Assembly (NCBI GenBank): GCA_029862005.1
Contig: JAOTYD010000007.1
Coordinates: forward strand, 1 to 64,000
Length of the DNA: 64,000 nt
Origin: Gammaproteobacteria bacterium
Lineage (GTDB): Bacteria > Pseudomonadota > Gammaproteobacteria > GCA-001735895
Direction: 5' to 3'
Shown: positions 8,069 to 17,619 of the stretch, one piece after another
Position numbering within the stretch: the stretch's first letter is position 1
How the letters are laid out: every line of letters starts with the position of its first letter
The notes under the pieces: model-generated
Database searches by the model: none
What the model was told of the DNA's origin: nothing
The model's input: the letters and a program-made list of their open reading frames with translations, nothing else
Translations under genes and position numbers: made by a program

Positions 8069-10171
8069 GTGAATCCAATCAAAAAGACATTTCAGTACGG
8101 CGCACACGAAGTCACGCTGGAAACCGGAGAAATTGCGCGCCAGGCCAGCGGTGCTGTAATCGTAAGCATGGCTGACACGGTCGTCATGGTCACCGTGGTG
8201 GCCACGAAGAGCGCTGATCCCGGCCGTGGATTCTTTCCACTGACGGTCGATTACCAGGAAAAGACCTATGCCGCGGGCAGAATCCCCGGTGGATTTTTCA
8301 AGCGCGAGGGTCGGCCCAGTGAGAAAGAGACACTGACCTGCCGCCTGATTGATCGACCGATCCGTCCGCTGTTTCCGAAAGGATTCATGAATGAAGTCCA
8401 GGTCGTCGCCAACGTGATTTCAATGAACGTTGAAGTGGATCCCGATATTCTGGCCTTGCTGGGTACATCCGCGGCTCTGGCCGTCTCCGGAATTCCATTT
8501 AGCGGCCCGATAGGCGCTGCCCGTGTTGGATATATTGGCGGCGAATACGTCCTCAACCCGACCAATAGCCAGGTCGCCGAATCGGACCTGGACCTGGTGG
8601 TTGCAGGTACCAAAAATGCAGTCCTGATGGTGGAATCGGAAGCCAACTGCCTGTCCGAATCGGTGATGCTGGATTCGGTGGTTTACGGTCATGAGCAAAT
8701 GCAGACCGCAATCCGGGCCATCGAAGAATTAGCCGCTGAAGTCGGAGTTGAAACCTGGGAATGGCAGGCACCTGAAACCGACGAAACCCTGGCTGAAAAA
8801 GTAAGCGCCCAGGGTGAGTCAGCGATTGCGCAGGCCTATACCATCGCCGACAAGATGGAACGCCAGAACAAACTGGGTGAAATCCGCACCGAAATAGTCG
8901 CTGCACTGGTCAGCGAAGCGGAAGATTCTCCGAGCGAAGAGGGCGTGCGCGGAGCAATCAGCAAGCTTGAAAAGAAAATTGTGCGCGGTCTCATCATCGC
9001 CGGTGAAAAGCGTATCGATGGACGCGATACCCGGACTGTACGCCCCATCCGCATCCGCACAGGCGTGTTGCCACGAACTCATGGCTCAGCCCTGTTTACA
9101 CGCGGTGAAACGCAGGCACTGGTGGTGACGACCCTCGGCACCGGGCGTGATGCGCAGTTAATCGACGCTATCGAAGGAACCCGTAAAGAAAATTTCATGA
9201 TGCATTACAACTTTCCGCCTTCGAGCGTCGGTGAAGTCGGGCGCGTGGGCTCTCCCAAGCGTCGCGAGATCGGGCATGGCCGCCTCGCCAAGCGCGGCGT
9301 GCAGGCCGTGATGCCACACCTGGATGACTTTCCCTACGTTATTCGCGTCGTCTCGGAGATTACCGAATCAAACGGCTCTTCGTCGATGGCGAGCGTCTGT
9401 GGCGCCAGTCTCGCGCTGATGGACGCGGGCGTTCCTTTAAAGGCACCGGTTGCGGGTATCGCGATGGGCCTGATCAAGGAAGGCGATGATTTCGCAGTAC
9501 TGTCCGATATCCTCGGCGACGAGGATCACCTCGGCGATATGGATTTCAAGGTTGCCGGTACCAACGATGGCGTTACCGCGCTGCAGATGGATATCAAGAT
9601 CGACGGTATTACGACCGAGATTATGCAGCAGGCGTTGGACCAGGCCCGCGAAGGTCGGCTGCATATTCTCGCTGAAATGGCCAAAGAGCTGAGCGAAAGC
9701 CGTGCCGAGATGTCCGAATACGCGCCGCGACTGATCACCTTCCGTATCAATCCAGAAAAAATTCGCGATGTCATCGGTAAGGGCGGGGCAACGATCCGTT
9801 CGATTACCGAGGAAACCGGCGCCACGATCGAAGTGGACGATGATGGCATGGTAAAAATCGCATCGGTCGAAAAAGCCGCCGGTGACGAGGCCCGTCGCCG
9901 TGTCGAGCAGGTTACCGCAGACGTCGAGGTTGGTGTGATTTACGAAGGCAAGGTTGCCAAGATCATGGACTTTGGGGCTTTCGTGAACATTCTTCCCGGA
10001 AAAGACGGGCTGGTACATATCTCGCAAATTTCAGATGAGCGTGTCGAGAGCGTCAGCGACAAGCTTTCGGAGGGCGACATGGTAAAGGTCAAGGTGCTCG
10101 AAGTGGATCGGCAGGGCCGCATACGCCTGAGTATGAAAGCCGTTGCCGAAGGAGAGGCCGCGACAGTTTAG
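8069..10171 (+). CDS. pnp: Polyribonucleotide nucleotidyltransferase (PNPase)
   Basis: PNPase is the 3'-5' phosphorolytic exoribonuclease of the degradosome and also a polymerase of RNA tails. The 700-residue protein starts at GTG 8069 after AGGTGAG. Order: first RNase PH core, helical domain, second RNase PH core ([34 protein letters not shown]), a KH domain ([19 protein letters not shown]) and an S1 domain ([20 protein letters not shown]). Length is near the E. coli 711. A strong terminator follows at 10198. The C terminus lacks a long extra tail. Confidence 0.98.
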   Translation: MNPIKKTFQYGAHEVTLETGEIARQASGAVIVSMADTVVMVTVVATKSADPGRGFFPLTVDYQEKTYAAGRIPGGFFKREGRPSEKETLTCRLIDRPIRPLFPKGFMNEVQVVANVISMNVEVDPDILALLGTSAALAVSGIPFSGPIGAARVGYIGGEYVLNPTNSQVAESDLDLVVAGTKNAVLMVESEANCLSESVMLDSVVYGHEQMQTAIRAIEELAAEVGVETWEWQAPETDETLAEKVSAQGESAIAQAYTIADKMERQNKLGEIRTEIVAALVSEAEDSPSEEGVRGAISKLEKKIVRGLIIAGEKRIDGRDTRTVRPIRIRTGVLPRTHGSALFTRGETQALVVTTLGTGRDAQLIDAIEGTRKENFMMHYNFPPSSVGEVGRVGSPKRREIGHGRLAKRGVQAVMPHLDDFPYVIRVVSEITESNGSSSMASVCGASLALMDAGVPLKAPVAGIAMGLIKEGDDFAVLSDILGDEDHLGDMDFKVAGTNDGVTALQMDIKIDGITTEIMQQALDQAREGRLHILAEMAKELSESRAEMSEYAPRLITFRINPEKIRDVIGKGGATIRSITEETGATIEVDDDGMVKIASVEKAAGDEARRRVEQVTADVEVGVIYEGKVAKIMDFGAFVNILPGKDGLVHISQISDERVESVSDKLSEGDMVKVKVLEVDRQGRIRLSMKAVAEGEAATV

Positions 10172-10197
10172 CGCATACTGGTAATTTTGTTGTAGCG

Positions 10198-10224
10198 AAG
10201 GGGAAACAGCGTTTCCCCTTTTTT
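10198..10224 (+). terminator. Rho-independent terminator after pnp
   Basis: A perfect 10-bp stem, aaggggaaac / gtttcccctt with loop agc, is followed by a T-run. It closes the rimP-to-pnp block. The following 10225-10330 shows no further feature. Confidence 0.92.
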
Positions 10225-10330
10225 ATGTTCGTTATAAAATCGATTCAAAGATCACTGGTCCCGATCAGACAATGGCATAGGGAAGTCAGCAGCGCCTGGC
10301 AGGTTTTAAGGTTTGTTTGCTGTTAGACGG

Positions 10331-10543
10331 CTAAATAATCTTGAAGATGGTGCCGCAATAGGGGCACCTGGCCTCGCCGCCATTTTCCGCGACCGGTATG
10401 TACACCATCGGGTGTGAATTCCACAGGCTCGAGCCTTCCATAGGGCAGTGAATGGGCAGGTCGTCGGTCTTTACTTCGACCGCGGTTTTCGCATTGGGTG
10501 TTGAGTATGCGGACTGGTTTGATGCTGTGTCTGGATTGACCAT
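10331..10543 (-). CDS. Zinc-finger (zf-CHCC) protein, 70 aa
   Basis: This small protein ends in a CHCC zinc-binding module: CPMEGSSLWNSH supplies Cys and His, and ARCPYCGTIF supplies the Cys pair. The fold is shared with the NDUFS6-type subunit of complex I and with small bacterial proteins of unknown role. The first 30 residues are polar and unconserved-looking. It is the last gene of a minus-strand group glnE-ilvE-zf, seven bases after ilvE, so it is probably cotranscribed. The specific function is not known. Confidence 0.8.
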   Translation of the reverse strand: MVNPDTASNQSAYSTPNAKTAVEVKTDDLPIHCPMEGSSLWNSHPMVYIPVAENGGEARCPYCGTIFKII

Positions 10544-10550
10544 CGATTTC

Positions 10551-11474
10551 CTAATTTACGAAAGTTAGCAGGTCCAGGTATTTCTCGTTACGCCCGTGCA
10601 CCAGGTCAAAGTAGCCCGACTGCAGGCGCTCGGTAATCGGGCCGCGCTTGCCACTGCCAACCGGGCGGTTGTCGAGCTCGGCAATCGGCGTGACCTCGGC
10701 CGCCGTGCCGGTGAAAAAAGCCTCGTCGGCGATGTATATTTCATCACGGGTGAAGCGCCGTTCTATGATGTCGAGGCCCTGGTCTGCAGCGAGCTTGAAA
10801 ATGGTTTTGCGCGTGATGCCGTTCAGCGCCGTCGTGGTTTCAGGGGTATAGATTACGCTATCCCGGATCACAAAGATATTCTCGCCGCTACCCTCGGCGA
10901 CATAGCCCTCGGGATCAAGTAACAGGGCTTCATCGTAACCGTCTTTAAGGGCTTCACCGAGCGCCAGCATCGAGTTGATATACTGCCCGTTCGCCTTGGC
11001 CTTGGTCATCGCGATATTGGGGTGGTGGCGGGTGTGCGAGGAAGTCTTGATTCGAATACCTTTCTCCAGTCCTTCCTGGCCCAGGTAGGAGCCCCATTCC
11101 CAGGCGGCGACGATACAGTGCACGCTAAGATTGTCCGCGCGCAGCCCCATACCCTCGGAGCCGTAAAAAACCATCGGTCGTATATAGGCGCTGTCGAGCT
11201 TGTTCTCACGCACCGCGGCAATCTGTGCGTCGATCAGTTGCTGTTTGTCAAATGGAATCGCCATGCCGAGTACCTTGCACGAATCCAGCAGGCGCGTGGT
11301 ATGCGCGTCTAGGGCAAAGATCGCGGTGCCCTGGTCGGCATGGTAGGCACGCACGCCCTCGAAACAGCCCATGCCGTAATGCAAGGTATGGGTCAAGACA
11401 TGCACCGTGGCATCTCGCCAGGCGACCATTTCACCGTCAAACCAGATGACCCCATCGCGATCAGCCATCGACAT
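10551..11474 (-). CDS. ilvE: Branched-chain amino acid aminotransferase
   Basis: IlvE is a class IV PLP transaminase for the last step of valine, leucine and isoleucine synthesis. From ATG 11474 (MSMADRDGVIWFDGEMV, preceded by CAGGAG) it has 307 residues, matching the family. A longer in-frame version from 11522 would run into glnE and lacks conservation. Motifs include HTLHYGMGCFEGVRAY, YIRPMVFYGSEGMGL, the PLP region KAKANGQYINSMLALGEA and YVAEGSGENIFVI. The start codon lies one base after the glnE stop, so translation is likely coupled. Pairing of glnE and ilvE is seen in other Gammaproteobacteria. Confidence 0.96.
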   Translation of the reverse strand: MSMADRDGVIWFDGEMVAWRDATVHVLTHTLHYGMGCFEGVRAYHADQGTAIFALDAHTTRLLDSCKVLGMAIPFDKQQLIDAQIAAVRENKLDSAYIRPMVFYGSEGMGLRADNLSVHCIVAAWEWGSYLGQEGLEKGIRIKTSSHTRHHPNIAMTKAKANGQYINSMLALGEALKDGYDEALLLDPEGYVAEGSGENIFVIRDSVIYTPETTTALNGITRKTIFKLAADQGLDIIERRFTRDEIYIADEAFFTGTAAEVTPIAELDNRPVGSGKRGPITERLQSGYFDLVHGRNEKYLDLLTFVN

Positions 11475-11475
11475 T

Positions 11476-14307
11476 TTAATTCTCCTGCACGCTGAAACAC
11501 GTGTTCCAGCAGTTAATAACATGGTTTACCTGCTCGACAATCAAATCGGCTTCAACCTCGGCGGATTGATTTTGCAACACGGATTCGTGCAGCAACCGGT
11601 GATAGGTCTGGTAAATTTCAGCCAGTTGCGACTGCGAACTGGTGATCAGATTTAACCGAAACAACTCGTTGAGCAGGCGAATATTATCAGAATATAAACA
11701 ATCGGGGCCAATACTATTTGCGTGTGCCAGCACCCAGTATTGCACCAGGAATTCGATATCAACCATGCCGCCGCGCGATTGCTTCAAATCCCGGCGCTCA
11801 CCCTCCGGGGGTCGCTTGCTGAGATAGATTCGCTCCCGCATTTCAACAATGTCGCGACCTAATTTGTCGATATCCCGCGGTAGCCTGAGTACCGTTTCGC
11901 GAATACGATCAAACTCGGGTTTCAGCGCAAGCTCACCGGCAACCACGCGCGCGCGCACCAGCGCCTGGTGTTCCCAGGTCCAGGCCTTTTCCAACTGGTA
12001 GCGCTGGTAGGCCTGGGTTGACGATACCAGCAATCCCGACGATCCCTCCGGCCGCAGTCTCGAATCGATTTCGTAGAGCTTGCCCGATGCGGTCAGGACA
12101 CTGGTCATCGAGATAATTTTCTGCGCGAGGCGTGCGAAATAGACCGAGTTTTCGACACAATTTTCACTGCTCGTATGCTGCTGTTCGCCACTCGAATCAT
12201 GCAGAAAGATCAGGTCGAGGTCCGACTGGTAATGCATTTCGCGGCCGCCTAGCTTGCCGTACCCGACGATCGCAAAGTTGGCCTGTCGACGCGTATCCGA
12301 TTCGGTACACTCCGGTACGCCGTACTGCTGCTGCAGTGTTTTGCTGGCTAACTGGCAGACTGCTTCGAGTACGACTTCCGCCAGTTCACAGAGGTAACGA
12401 CTGACCTGGCTGGCGTCGATCTCCTGTGCCAGCTCGGCACAGGCAATTACCAGAGTCTGCTCGCGTTTGAATATGCGCAGGCTGTCGAGTTCGAGCTCGG
12501 CATCACCTTCGATGTTGTCAAGTTGTTGCTGTAAACGCTGCAGTAACTTTGGCTTGTCGAAGCGGTCTCGTTCACCCGCCTGGATCAGATTCTCAAGCAG
12601 CATCGGGTATTGCGAGACTTCTTCGGCTATCCAGGCGCTTTTCTCGAACAGGGAGGCCAGCTTTTGCAGCAGTGCCTGGTTTTGAAACAACAGCTCGAAA
12701 TAAACGCTACGTCCCGCAATCGACGAAAACAAACGCATGAATCGCTCAAACAAGATAGCCGGATGAGGGCAGGGCCGGATGGCCTCGATCAAAATCGGTA
12801 ACAGTGTGCTGAAGCGTTGTTTAGCCTTTGCCGACATGAAGCTCCAGGCTTTCGATTGTAAAAACCGATTGAGCAACTGGTTGATATCCCGGGCCTCATC
12901 GATTTTAGCGTTGGCGATAAATTCCCATTGCCTGCTGTCATCGATTGCCTCGTCGAAACCATCATCGATTACCGGCTCCGGACTCGCGACATCCTGCTGG
13001 AACAGCTCGCTGAAACAGTGGTAAACCTGATCGCGATGCTGCTGCAGTTTGGTGACAACCGCTGCCCAGTCGGTAAAGTCCATTGTCGCGGCGATGCGGA
13101 TCTGCTGCACGGGATTATCGGGTAAATCGTGGGTTTGCTGGTCGGCGTACATCTGGATACGATTTTCCAGCAGGCGCAGAAAACAATAAGCCTCGCGTAA
13201 TATATTTATCGTTTCGGTGTCAACGATCTGCTGAGCTTCGAGGGCATTAAAGCTGTCGAAGATACTGGTGTTTTGCAGTTGATGATTGCGTCCCCCTTTG
13301 AGGATTTGAAAAGCCTGGACAAAAAACTCGATTTCACGAATTCCGCCCTGGCCAACCTTTATATTGACACGCATCTTTTTTGATTTAGCCTGGGAATCAA
13401 TCTTTTGCTTGAGTGTGGCAAGTCCTTCAAACACGCGGTAATCATGGTACTTGCGGTAAACAAACGGTTTGATGATTGCTGCAAGGTAGCCACGACTGGC
13501 ATCGCTACCGGTCAGAATACGGGCCTTGACCATCGCGTACTGTTCCCACTCACGCCCGTGTAACTGGTAGTAATGTTCGAGCGCACTGTGATTCAGGGCA
13601 ACCGGTCCGGATTCCCCCCAGGGTCGCAGGCGCAGGTCGACCCGATAAACGAAACCGTCGGCGGTGGTTTCACTCAAGACCTGGGTGAACAGTTTAACCA
13701 GGCGACTGAAGTATTCCTGGTAACTCAATTGTCCGTAACCTTTGAGTTCCCCGTCACTGTCGTAACAGCAGATCAAATCGATATCGGACGAAAAATTAAG
13801 TTCGCCCCCGCCCAGTTTACCCATGGCGATAATATTCAATTCCATTTCATCGCCGTTCGAGTCCAGCGGCCGTCCGTGTTTTACCGAGAGCTGTTGCTGG
13901 CAGGCGTGCAAGGTTTCCCGGATCAGCTGATCGGCCAGGTCGCTTAAATGGCGCAGCGTCATCTCGACCGGGTTGGCGGCCACCACGTCCAGGTAAATGA
14001 TCTCGACCAATTTTTGATGGCGGTAGCGGCGCAACTGCTGCTTGACTTGCTCGAGATCAATCTTGCTGTCCGCGCCGGGATCGATAATAGTCGTTGCAGG
14101 CATGAATTCCTCAAGCTGAAGCAGGGACTTAATCCATTCCGGTCGTTGTTGCAGTTGTTGCAGCGCGTAGGGGCTTGCGATCGCAAGGCGTTCGATTTTG
14201 ACAATATCCTGCGATTGCGTCCTGGTTTCTTTTAAATAGGCAACAATTTCCTGCCACTGAAAGCGATTTTCGTCGAGCAGGTCTGGCTTTTCGGGAATTA
14301 CGTCCAT
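11476..14307 (-). CDS. glnE: Bifunctional glutamine synthetase adenylyltransferase/deadenylase
   Basis: GlnE adds AMP to, or removes it from, a tyrosine of glutamine synthetase in response to PII state and glutamine. At 943 residues it equals E. coli GlnE (946). Both nucleotidyltransferase domains are intact: the N-terminal deadenylylase with AMGKLGGGELNFSSDIDL and the C-terminal adenylylase with GYGKLGGREMHYQSDLDL, joined by helical linkers. The upstream regulators are also in the window: PII at 38638 and GlnD at 56431. A Fur-like site at 14317-14335 lies directly before its start codon. Confidence 0.97.
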   Translation of the reverse strand: MDVIPEKPDLLDENRFQWQEIVAYLKETRTQSQDIVKIERLAIASPYALQQLQQRPEWIKSLLQLEEFMPATTIIDPGADSKIDLEQVKQQLRRYRHQKLVEIIYLDVVAANPVEMTLRHLSDLADQLIRETLHACQQQLSVKHGRPLDSNGDEMELNIIAMGKLGGGELNFSSDIDLICCYDSDGELKGYGQLSYQEYFSRLVKLFTQVLSETTADGFVYRVDLRLRPWGESGPVALNHSALEHYYQLHGREWEQYAMVKARILTGSDASRGYLAAIIKPFVYRKYHDYRVFEGLATLKQKIDSQAKSKKMRVNIKVGQGGIREIEFFVQAFQILKGGRNHQLQNTSIFDSFNALEAQQIVDTETINILREAYCFLRLLENRIQMYADQQTHDLPDNPVQQIRIAATMDFTDWAAVVTKLQQHRDQVYHCFSELFQQDVASPEPVIDDGFDEAIDDSRQWEFIANAKIDEARDINQLLNRFLQSKAWSFMSAKAKQRFSTLLPILIEAIRPCPHPAILFERFMRLFSSIAGRSVYFELLFQNQALLQKLASLFEKSAWIAEEVSQYPMLLENLIQAGERDRFDKPKLLQRLQQQLDNIEGDAELELDSLRIFKREQTLVIACAELAQEIDASQVSRYLCELAEVVLEAVCQLASKTLQQQYGVPECTESDTRRQANFAIVGYGKLGGREMHYQSDLDLIFLHDSSGEQQHTSSENCVENSVYFARLAQKIISMTSVLTASGKLYEIDSRLRPEGSSGLLVSSTQAYQRYQLEKAWTWEHQALVRARVVAGELALKPEFDRIRETVLRLPRDIDKLGRDIVEMRERIYLSKRPPEGERRDLKQSRGGMVDIEFLVQYWVLAHANSIGPDCLYSDNIRLLNELFRLNLITSSQSQLAEIYQTYHRLLHESVLQNQSAEVEADLIVEQVNHVINCWNTCFSVQEN

Positions 14308-14316
14308 GTTAATGCG

Positions 14317-14335
14317 AATGAGAAGTGTTATTATT
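14317..14335. promoter_or_regulatory. Candidate Fur box
   Basis: The 19 bases AATGAGAAGTGTTATTATT match 15 of 19 positions of the form AATGAGAATTATTCTCATT, an often quoted gammaproteobacterial Fur site. It sits in the divergent region between glnE and a ferric-type ABC permease. A weak promoter, GTGTTA (14325-14330) and TATATT (14348-14353), would overlap it on the plus strand. It is 193 bp from the permease start and only 10 bp from the glnE start, so which gene it controls is uncertain. The remainder of 14336-14527 is AT-rich with no convincing gene. Confidence 0.4.
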
Positions 14336-14527
14336 TACGTTATTATCTATATTCATTAGTATCTGCGTTGTTATTTGCGATTTTTGCATGATTTACCGCA
14401 AGGCAAGTTTAGCGCCGAAACGAGTTCGCAAACCAGTAAATTTATCGGTATGCAGCAAACCAATTTTCCCGGTTCAGTCGCCACTTAACGTCCCTGAACA
14501 ACACCGAGTAGTAACCAGAAGAATACA

Positions 14528-16174
14528 GTGACCGCAAGCTACCCTTACCTGCAACGCGTTTGGAAACCGGGAATTCTACTGGTTGCCATCCTGTTCAGCC
14601 TGCCTATTTTTACGATCGCGAGTTTTATCATCCATCCTGCTAACGAGGTCTGGCAACATTTAATCAGTACGGTGCTTGGTGAGTACCTGCTGAACTCGGC
14701 GCTACTGATGCTGGGTGTCGGCTGTGGAACCCTGCTGATCGGTGTGGGCTGTGCGTGGTTGACGAGCGTATGCGAGTTCCCGGGAAAGCGTTTTTTTGCC
14801 TGGGCCCTGCTGTTGCCGCTGGCGTTTCCGGCATACATCATCGCCTATACCTATACCGGGATGCTCGATTATGCCGGCCCGGTGCAGACCTGGATCAGGG
14901 AGCTTACCGGCTGGGGTTTGCGTGATTACTACTTTCCCGAGGTGCGTTCACTTGGCGGCGCGGTGACGATGTTTTCACTGGTGCTTTATCCCTACGTATA
15001 CCTGCTTTCACGCGCTTCGTTTCTGGCGCAATCGGTTTGCGTGCTCGAAGTGAGCCGGACCCTGGGCTGTTCGGTCTGGGCCAGTTTTTATCGCGTTGCG
15101 ATACCGTTGGCGCGTCCTGCCATTGTCGCGGGTTTATCGCTGGCGCTGATGGAGACCCTGGCCGACTACGGCACGGTTTCCTACTTCGGACTGGGCGTTT
15201 TTACGACCGGAATTTTTCGCACCTGGTTCGGTCTTGGGGACGGTACCGCCGCGGCCAAGCTGGCAGCAATCCTGCTGATGTTTGTGTTTGTGCTGGTCGT
15301 CATCGAGCGCTGGTCGCGTCGGCAGGCCCAGTATCATCATACGTCTGGTCGCTATAGTGCCCTGCCGCAGTATCGGCTCAGCGGCTCTCGTGCCTGGCTC
15401 GCTTTTTGCGCCTGTTTTATCCCGTTATTGCTGGGTTTCCTGCTGCCAGCCTACCAGTTGGCTATCTGGGCGAAGGAAACCTATGGCTACATGATCGATG
15501 AGGCGTTTATAAAACTCACCTACCACTCCATCGCGCTCGCGTTAAGCGCCGCAGCACTCGCGGTCGTGCTTGCGCTGTTCCTGGGTTACGGCAAGCGGTT
15601 GTTCACGAGCTACACGGTGGCGGCTTCAATTCGTGTGGTGGCAACAGGTTATGCAATACCCGGTACCGTGGTCGCCGTTGGTGTCATTATTCCCTTTGCC
15701 TGGATCGATAACAGTGTCGACAGTGCAATGCGTGAACACTTCGGATTTTCAAGCGGACTGCTGTTAAGTGGCAGCCTGTTTGCGGTGATGTTCGCTTACA
15801 TGGTGCGTTTTCTTGCAGTTTCGATTCAGTCGATCGAGTCGGGGCTGACCAGGATCAAGCTGTCGATGGACGATGCAGCGCGTTCGTTATCCTATACACC
15901 ATTTGAAATACTATTGCGGGTTCATTTGCCGTTGATGAAAGGCACCGTACTGACGGCATTCCTGATCGTTTTTGTCGATGTCATGAAGGAATTGCCGGCA
16001 ACGCTGATACTGCGTCCCTTCAATTTCAATACGCTTGCCGTCAGGGCATTCGAGCTCGCATCAGACGAGCGGCTCGCCGATTCTTCTACGGCTGCATTAA
16101 TGATAGTTGTCGTGGGACTGGTACCTGTTATCCTGCTGAGTCACAGTATAAAAACCTCCCGGGCAGGTTCATGA
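14528..16174 (+). CDS. Ferric-iron type ABC transporter permease (FbpB-like)
   Basis: This is a fused permease of about 12 membrane helices with two binding-protein-dependent transport domains, the architecture of FbpB/SfuB/AfuB iron permeases (548 residues, typical). EAA-type loops are visible, for example EVSRTLGCSVWASFYRVAIP near residue 175 and DDAARSLSYTPFEILLRVHLP in the second half. It starts at GTG 14528 and overlaps the ATP-binding subunit by four bases (ATGA). Iron specificity is inferred from family type and the upstream Fur-like site; thiamine or sulfate-type substrates are less likely. No periplasmic iron-binding protein gene is next to it. Confidence 0.85.
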   Translation: MTASYPYLQRVWKPGILLVAILFSLPIFTIASFIIHPANEVWQHLISTVLGEYLLNSALLMLGVGCGTLLIGVGCAWLTSVCEFPGKRFFAWALLLPLAFPAYIIAYTYTGMLDYAGPVQTWIRELTGWGLRDYYFPEVRSLGGAVTMFSLVLYPYVYLLSRASFLAQSVCVLEVSRTLGCSVWASFYRVAIPLARPAIVAGLSLALMETLADYGTVSYFGLGVFTTGIFRTWFGLGDGTAAAKLAAILLMFVFVLVVIERWSRRQAQYHHTSGRYSALPQYRLSGSRAWLAFCACFIPLLLGFLLPAYQLAIWAKETYGYMIDEAFIKLTYHSIALALSAAALAVVLALFLGYGKRLFTSYTVAASIRVVATGYAIPGTVVAVGVIIPFAWIDNSVDSAMREHFGFSSGLLLSGSLFAVMFAYMVRFLAVSIQSIESGLTRIKLSMDDAARSLSYTPFEILLRVHLPLMKGTVLTAFLIVFVDVMKELPATLILRPFNFNTLAVRAFELASDERLADSSTAALMIVVVGLVPVILLSHSIKTSRAGS

Positions 16175-17217
16175 CTTCAAAACTGGACGTCGAAAAACTG
16201 GATGCCGGCTACGATGACCTGCAAGTCCTGAACCAGATCAGTTTTTCGCTGCGACCGGGTGAAATCGGATGCGTGCTGGGGCCCAGCGGTTGCGGTAAAA
16301 CCACGGTATTACGCGCCGTCGCCGGGTTCGAGCCAGCCTGGCGCGGACGCATTCTGATTGACGATACCGTGGTCAGTTCGCGCAAATTCAATCTGCCGCC
16401 CGAAAAACGCAATATTGGCATGGTGTTCCAGGATTTTGCGTTATTCCCGCACCTGCGAGTCGAGGATAATGTCCGCTTTGGTCTGAAGGGAATGAACCGG
16501 CGCGACCAGCAGACTCGAATCCAGGAGATGCTTGCGATTGTCGGCATGCCAGCCTATGCGCAGGCGTATCCTCATCAGCTCTCGGGTGGGCAGCAACAAC
16601 GAATTGCGCTGGCGCGTGCGCTGGCACCGCGCCCGCGAATCCTGCTGCTGGATGAGCCTTTCTCGAACATGGATGTCGAACTTCGCGAGCAACTGGCGCG
16701 CGAGGTCAGAAGTATCCTGAAGCAGGAGAATAATACGGCCATGCTGGTAACCCATGATCAAAACGAGGCATTTGCCATGGCTGACCAGATTTGTGTCATG
16801 AACGAGGGCCGTATCCTGCAGCAGGGCAGTGGTTATGATCTTTATCACAAGCCGACGAATCGGTTTGTCGCCGATTTTATCGGCCAGGGTGTCATCATTC
16901 CGGCCACGGTTGAAAATCAAACCACTGTCAAAACCGGCCTTGGTGTGATTCAGGGCAACAGCAGGATCGAGGCTGAAACCGGTACGATGGTGGATATCCT
17001 GATTCGACCGGACGATGTCATTCACGATGATGAGTCAGAGGATTCGGCGATCGTCGTCGAAAAGGCATTTCGAGGTGCTGACTTTTTATATTTTTTACGC
17101 ATGGATAGTGGAATTGAAGTAATGTGCCTTGCACCCAGCCACCATAATCATAAAATTAACGAACGTATCGGGATTCGGCTTAACGTTGACCACCTGGTCA
17201 TCTTTCCCCGCAGCTAG
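16171..17217 (+). CDS. ABC transporter ATP-binding protein (FbpC-like)
   Basis: This is the ATPase partner of the preceding permease. Walker A is GPSGCGKTT, the signature is LSGGQQQRIALARAL, Walker B is ILLLDEPF, and the switch histidine is in LVTHDQNEA. After the ATPase domain comes a TOBE-like C-terminal region (about residues 240-348), as in FbpC and PotA-type subunits. At 348 residues the length fits. The start overlaps the permease stop by four bases, so the two are translationally coupled. The substrate-binding protein must be encoded elsewhere. Confidence 0.9.
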   Translation: MTSKLDVEKLDAGYDDLQVLNQISFSLRPGEIGCVLGPSGCGKTTVLRAVAGFEPAWRGRILIDDTVVSSRKFNLPPEKRNIGMVFQDFALFPHLRVEDNVRFGLKGMNRRDQQTRIQEMLAIVGMPAYAQAYPHQLSGGQQQRIALARALAPRPRILLLDEPFSNMDVELREQLAREVRSILKQENNTAMLVTHDQNEAFAMADQICVMNEGRILQQGSGYDLYHKPTNRFVADFIGQGVIIPATVENQTTVKTGLGVIQGNSRIEAETGTMVDILIRPDDVIHDDESEDSAIVVEKAFRGADFLYFLRMDSGIEVMCLAPSHHNHKINERIGIRLNVDHLVIFPRS

Positions 17218-17242
17218 GATCGAACTCACACTTCGAGATTTA

Positions 17243-17617
17243 ATGATCAGCAAAATACTTATCACTCTGGCAGTCATCGTGGCATGCATGTGGATGCTGT
17301 CGGCGCGAACGAAACCGGTGCTGAAAACGATTCCAAATCCTGGCGCCGAGCGCAAGAAAATGTTGGTGCGTAATGCGGCAATTGGATTTATGGTGATCAT
17401 GGCCGTTGCCGCCGGAACCATGATTTACCTTGAAGCCGATAAGCGCGGTTCGGTTGTCACCGTGCATGTCATCAACACGCAATCCGGTGCCACGAAGTCT
17501 TACCAGGCCATGAAAAGTGACATTCAAAGCGACGGATTCACGACGCTGGATGGTCTGCAGGTGTTTGTCGCCGGAATCGAGCGCATTGAAATTGAAACCC
17601 GTAGCGCTACCGAATAA
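17243..17617 (+). CDS. Small membrane protein of unknown function
   Basis: I do not recognise this 124-residue protein. It has two predicted membrane helices (about residues 2-18 and 46-62). Between them is a short basic cytoplasmic or periplasmic segment with NPGAERKKML. After them comes a soluble C-terminal domain of about 60 residues with beta character (GSVVTVHVINTQSGATKSY; FVAGIERIEIETRS). ATG 17243 is chosen because it begins at the first helix; the frame extends further upstream into the ATPase gene without support. It lies 25 bp after the ABC ATPase and may be the third gene of that operon. It ends three bases before the convergent adk gene. Confidence 0.65.
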   Translation: MISKILITLAVIVACMWMLSARTKPVLKTIPNPGAERKKMLVRNAAIGFMVIMAVAAGTMIYLEADKRGSVVTVHVINTQSGATKSYQAMKSDIQSDGFTTLDGLQVFVAGIERIEIETRSATE

Positions 17618-17619
17618 GA

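Noticed and set aside
14325-14531. 68-codon ORF upstream of the iron permease, overlapping its start
   Set aside because: It begins inside the Fur-like site, has no ribosome binding site and no recognisable feature after one hydrophobic stretch; more likely untranslated leader.
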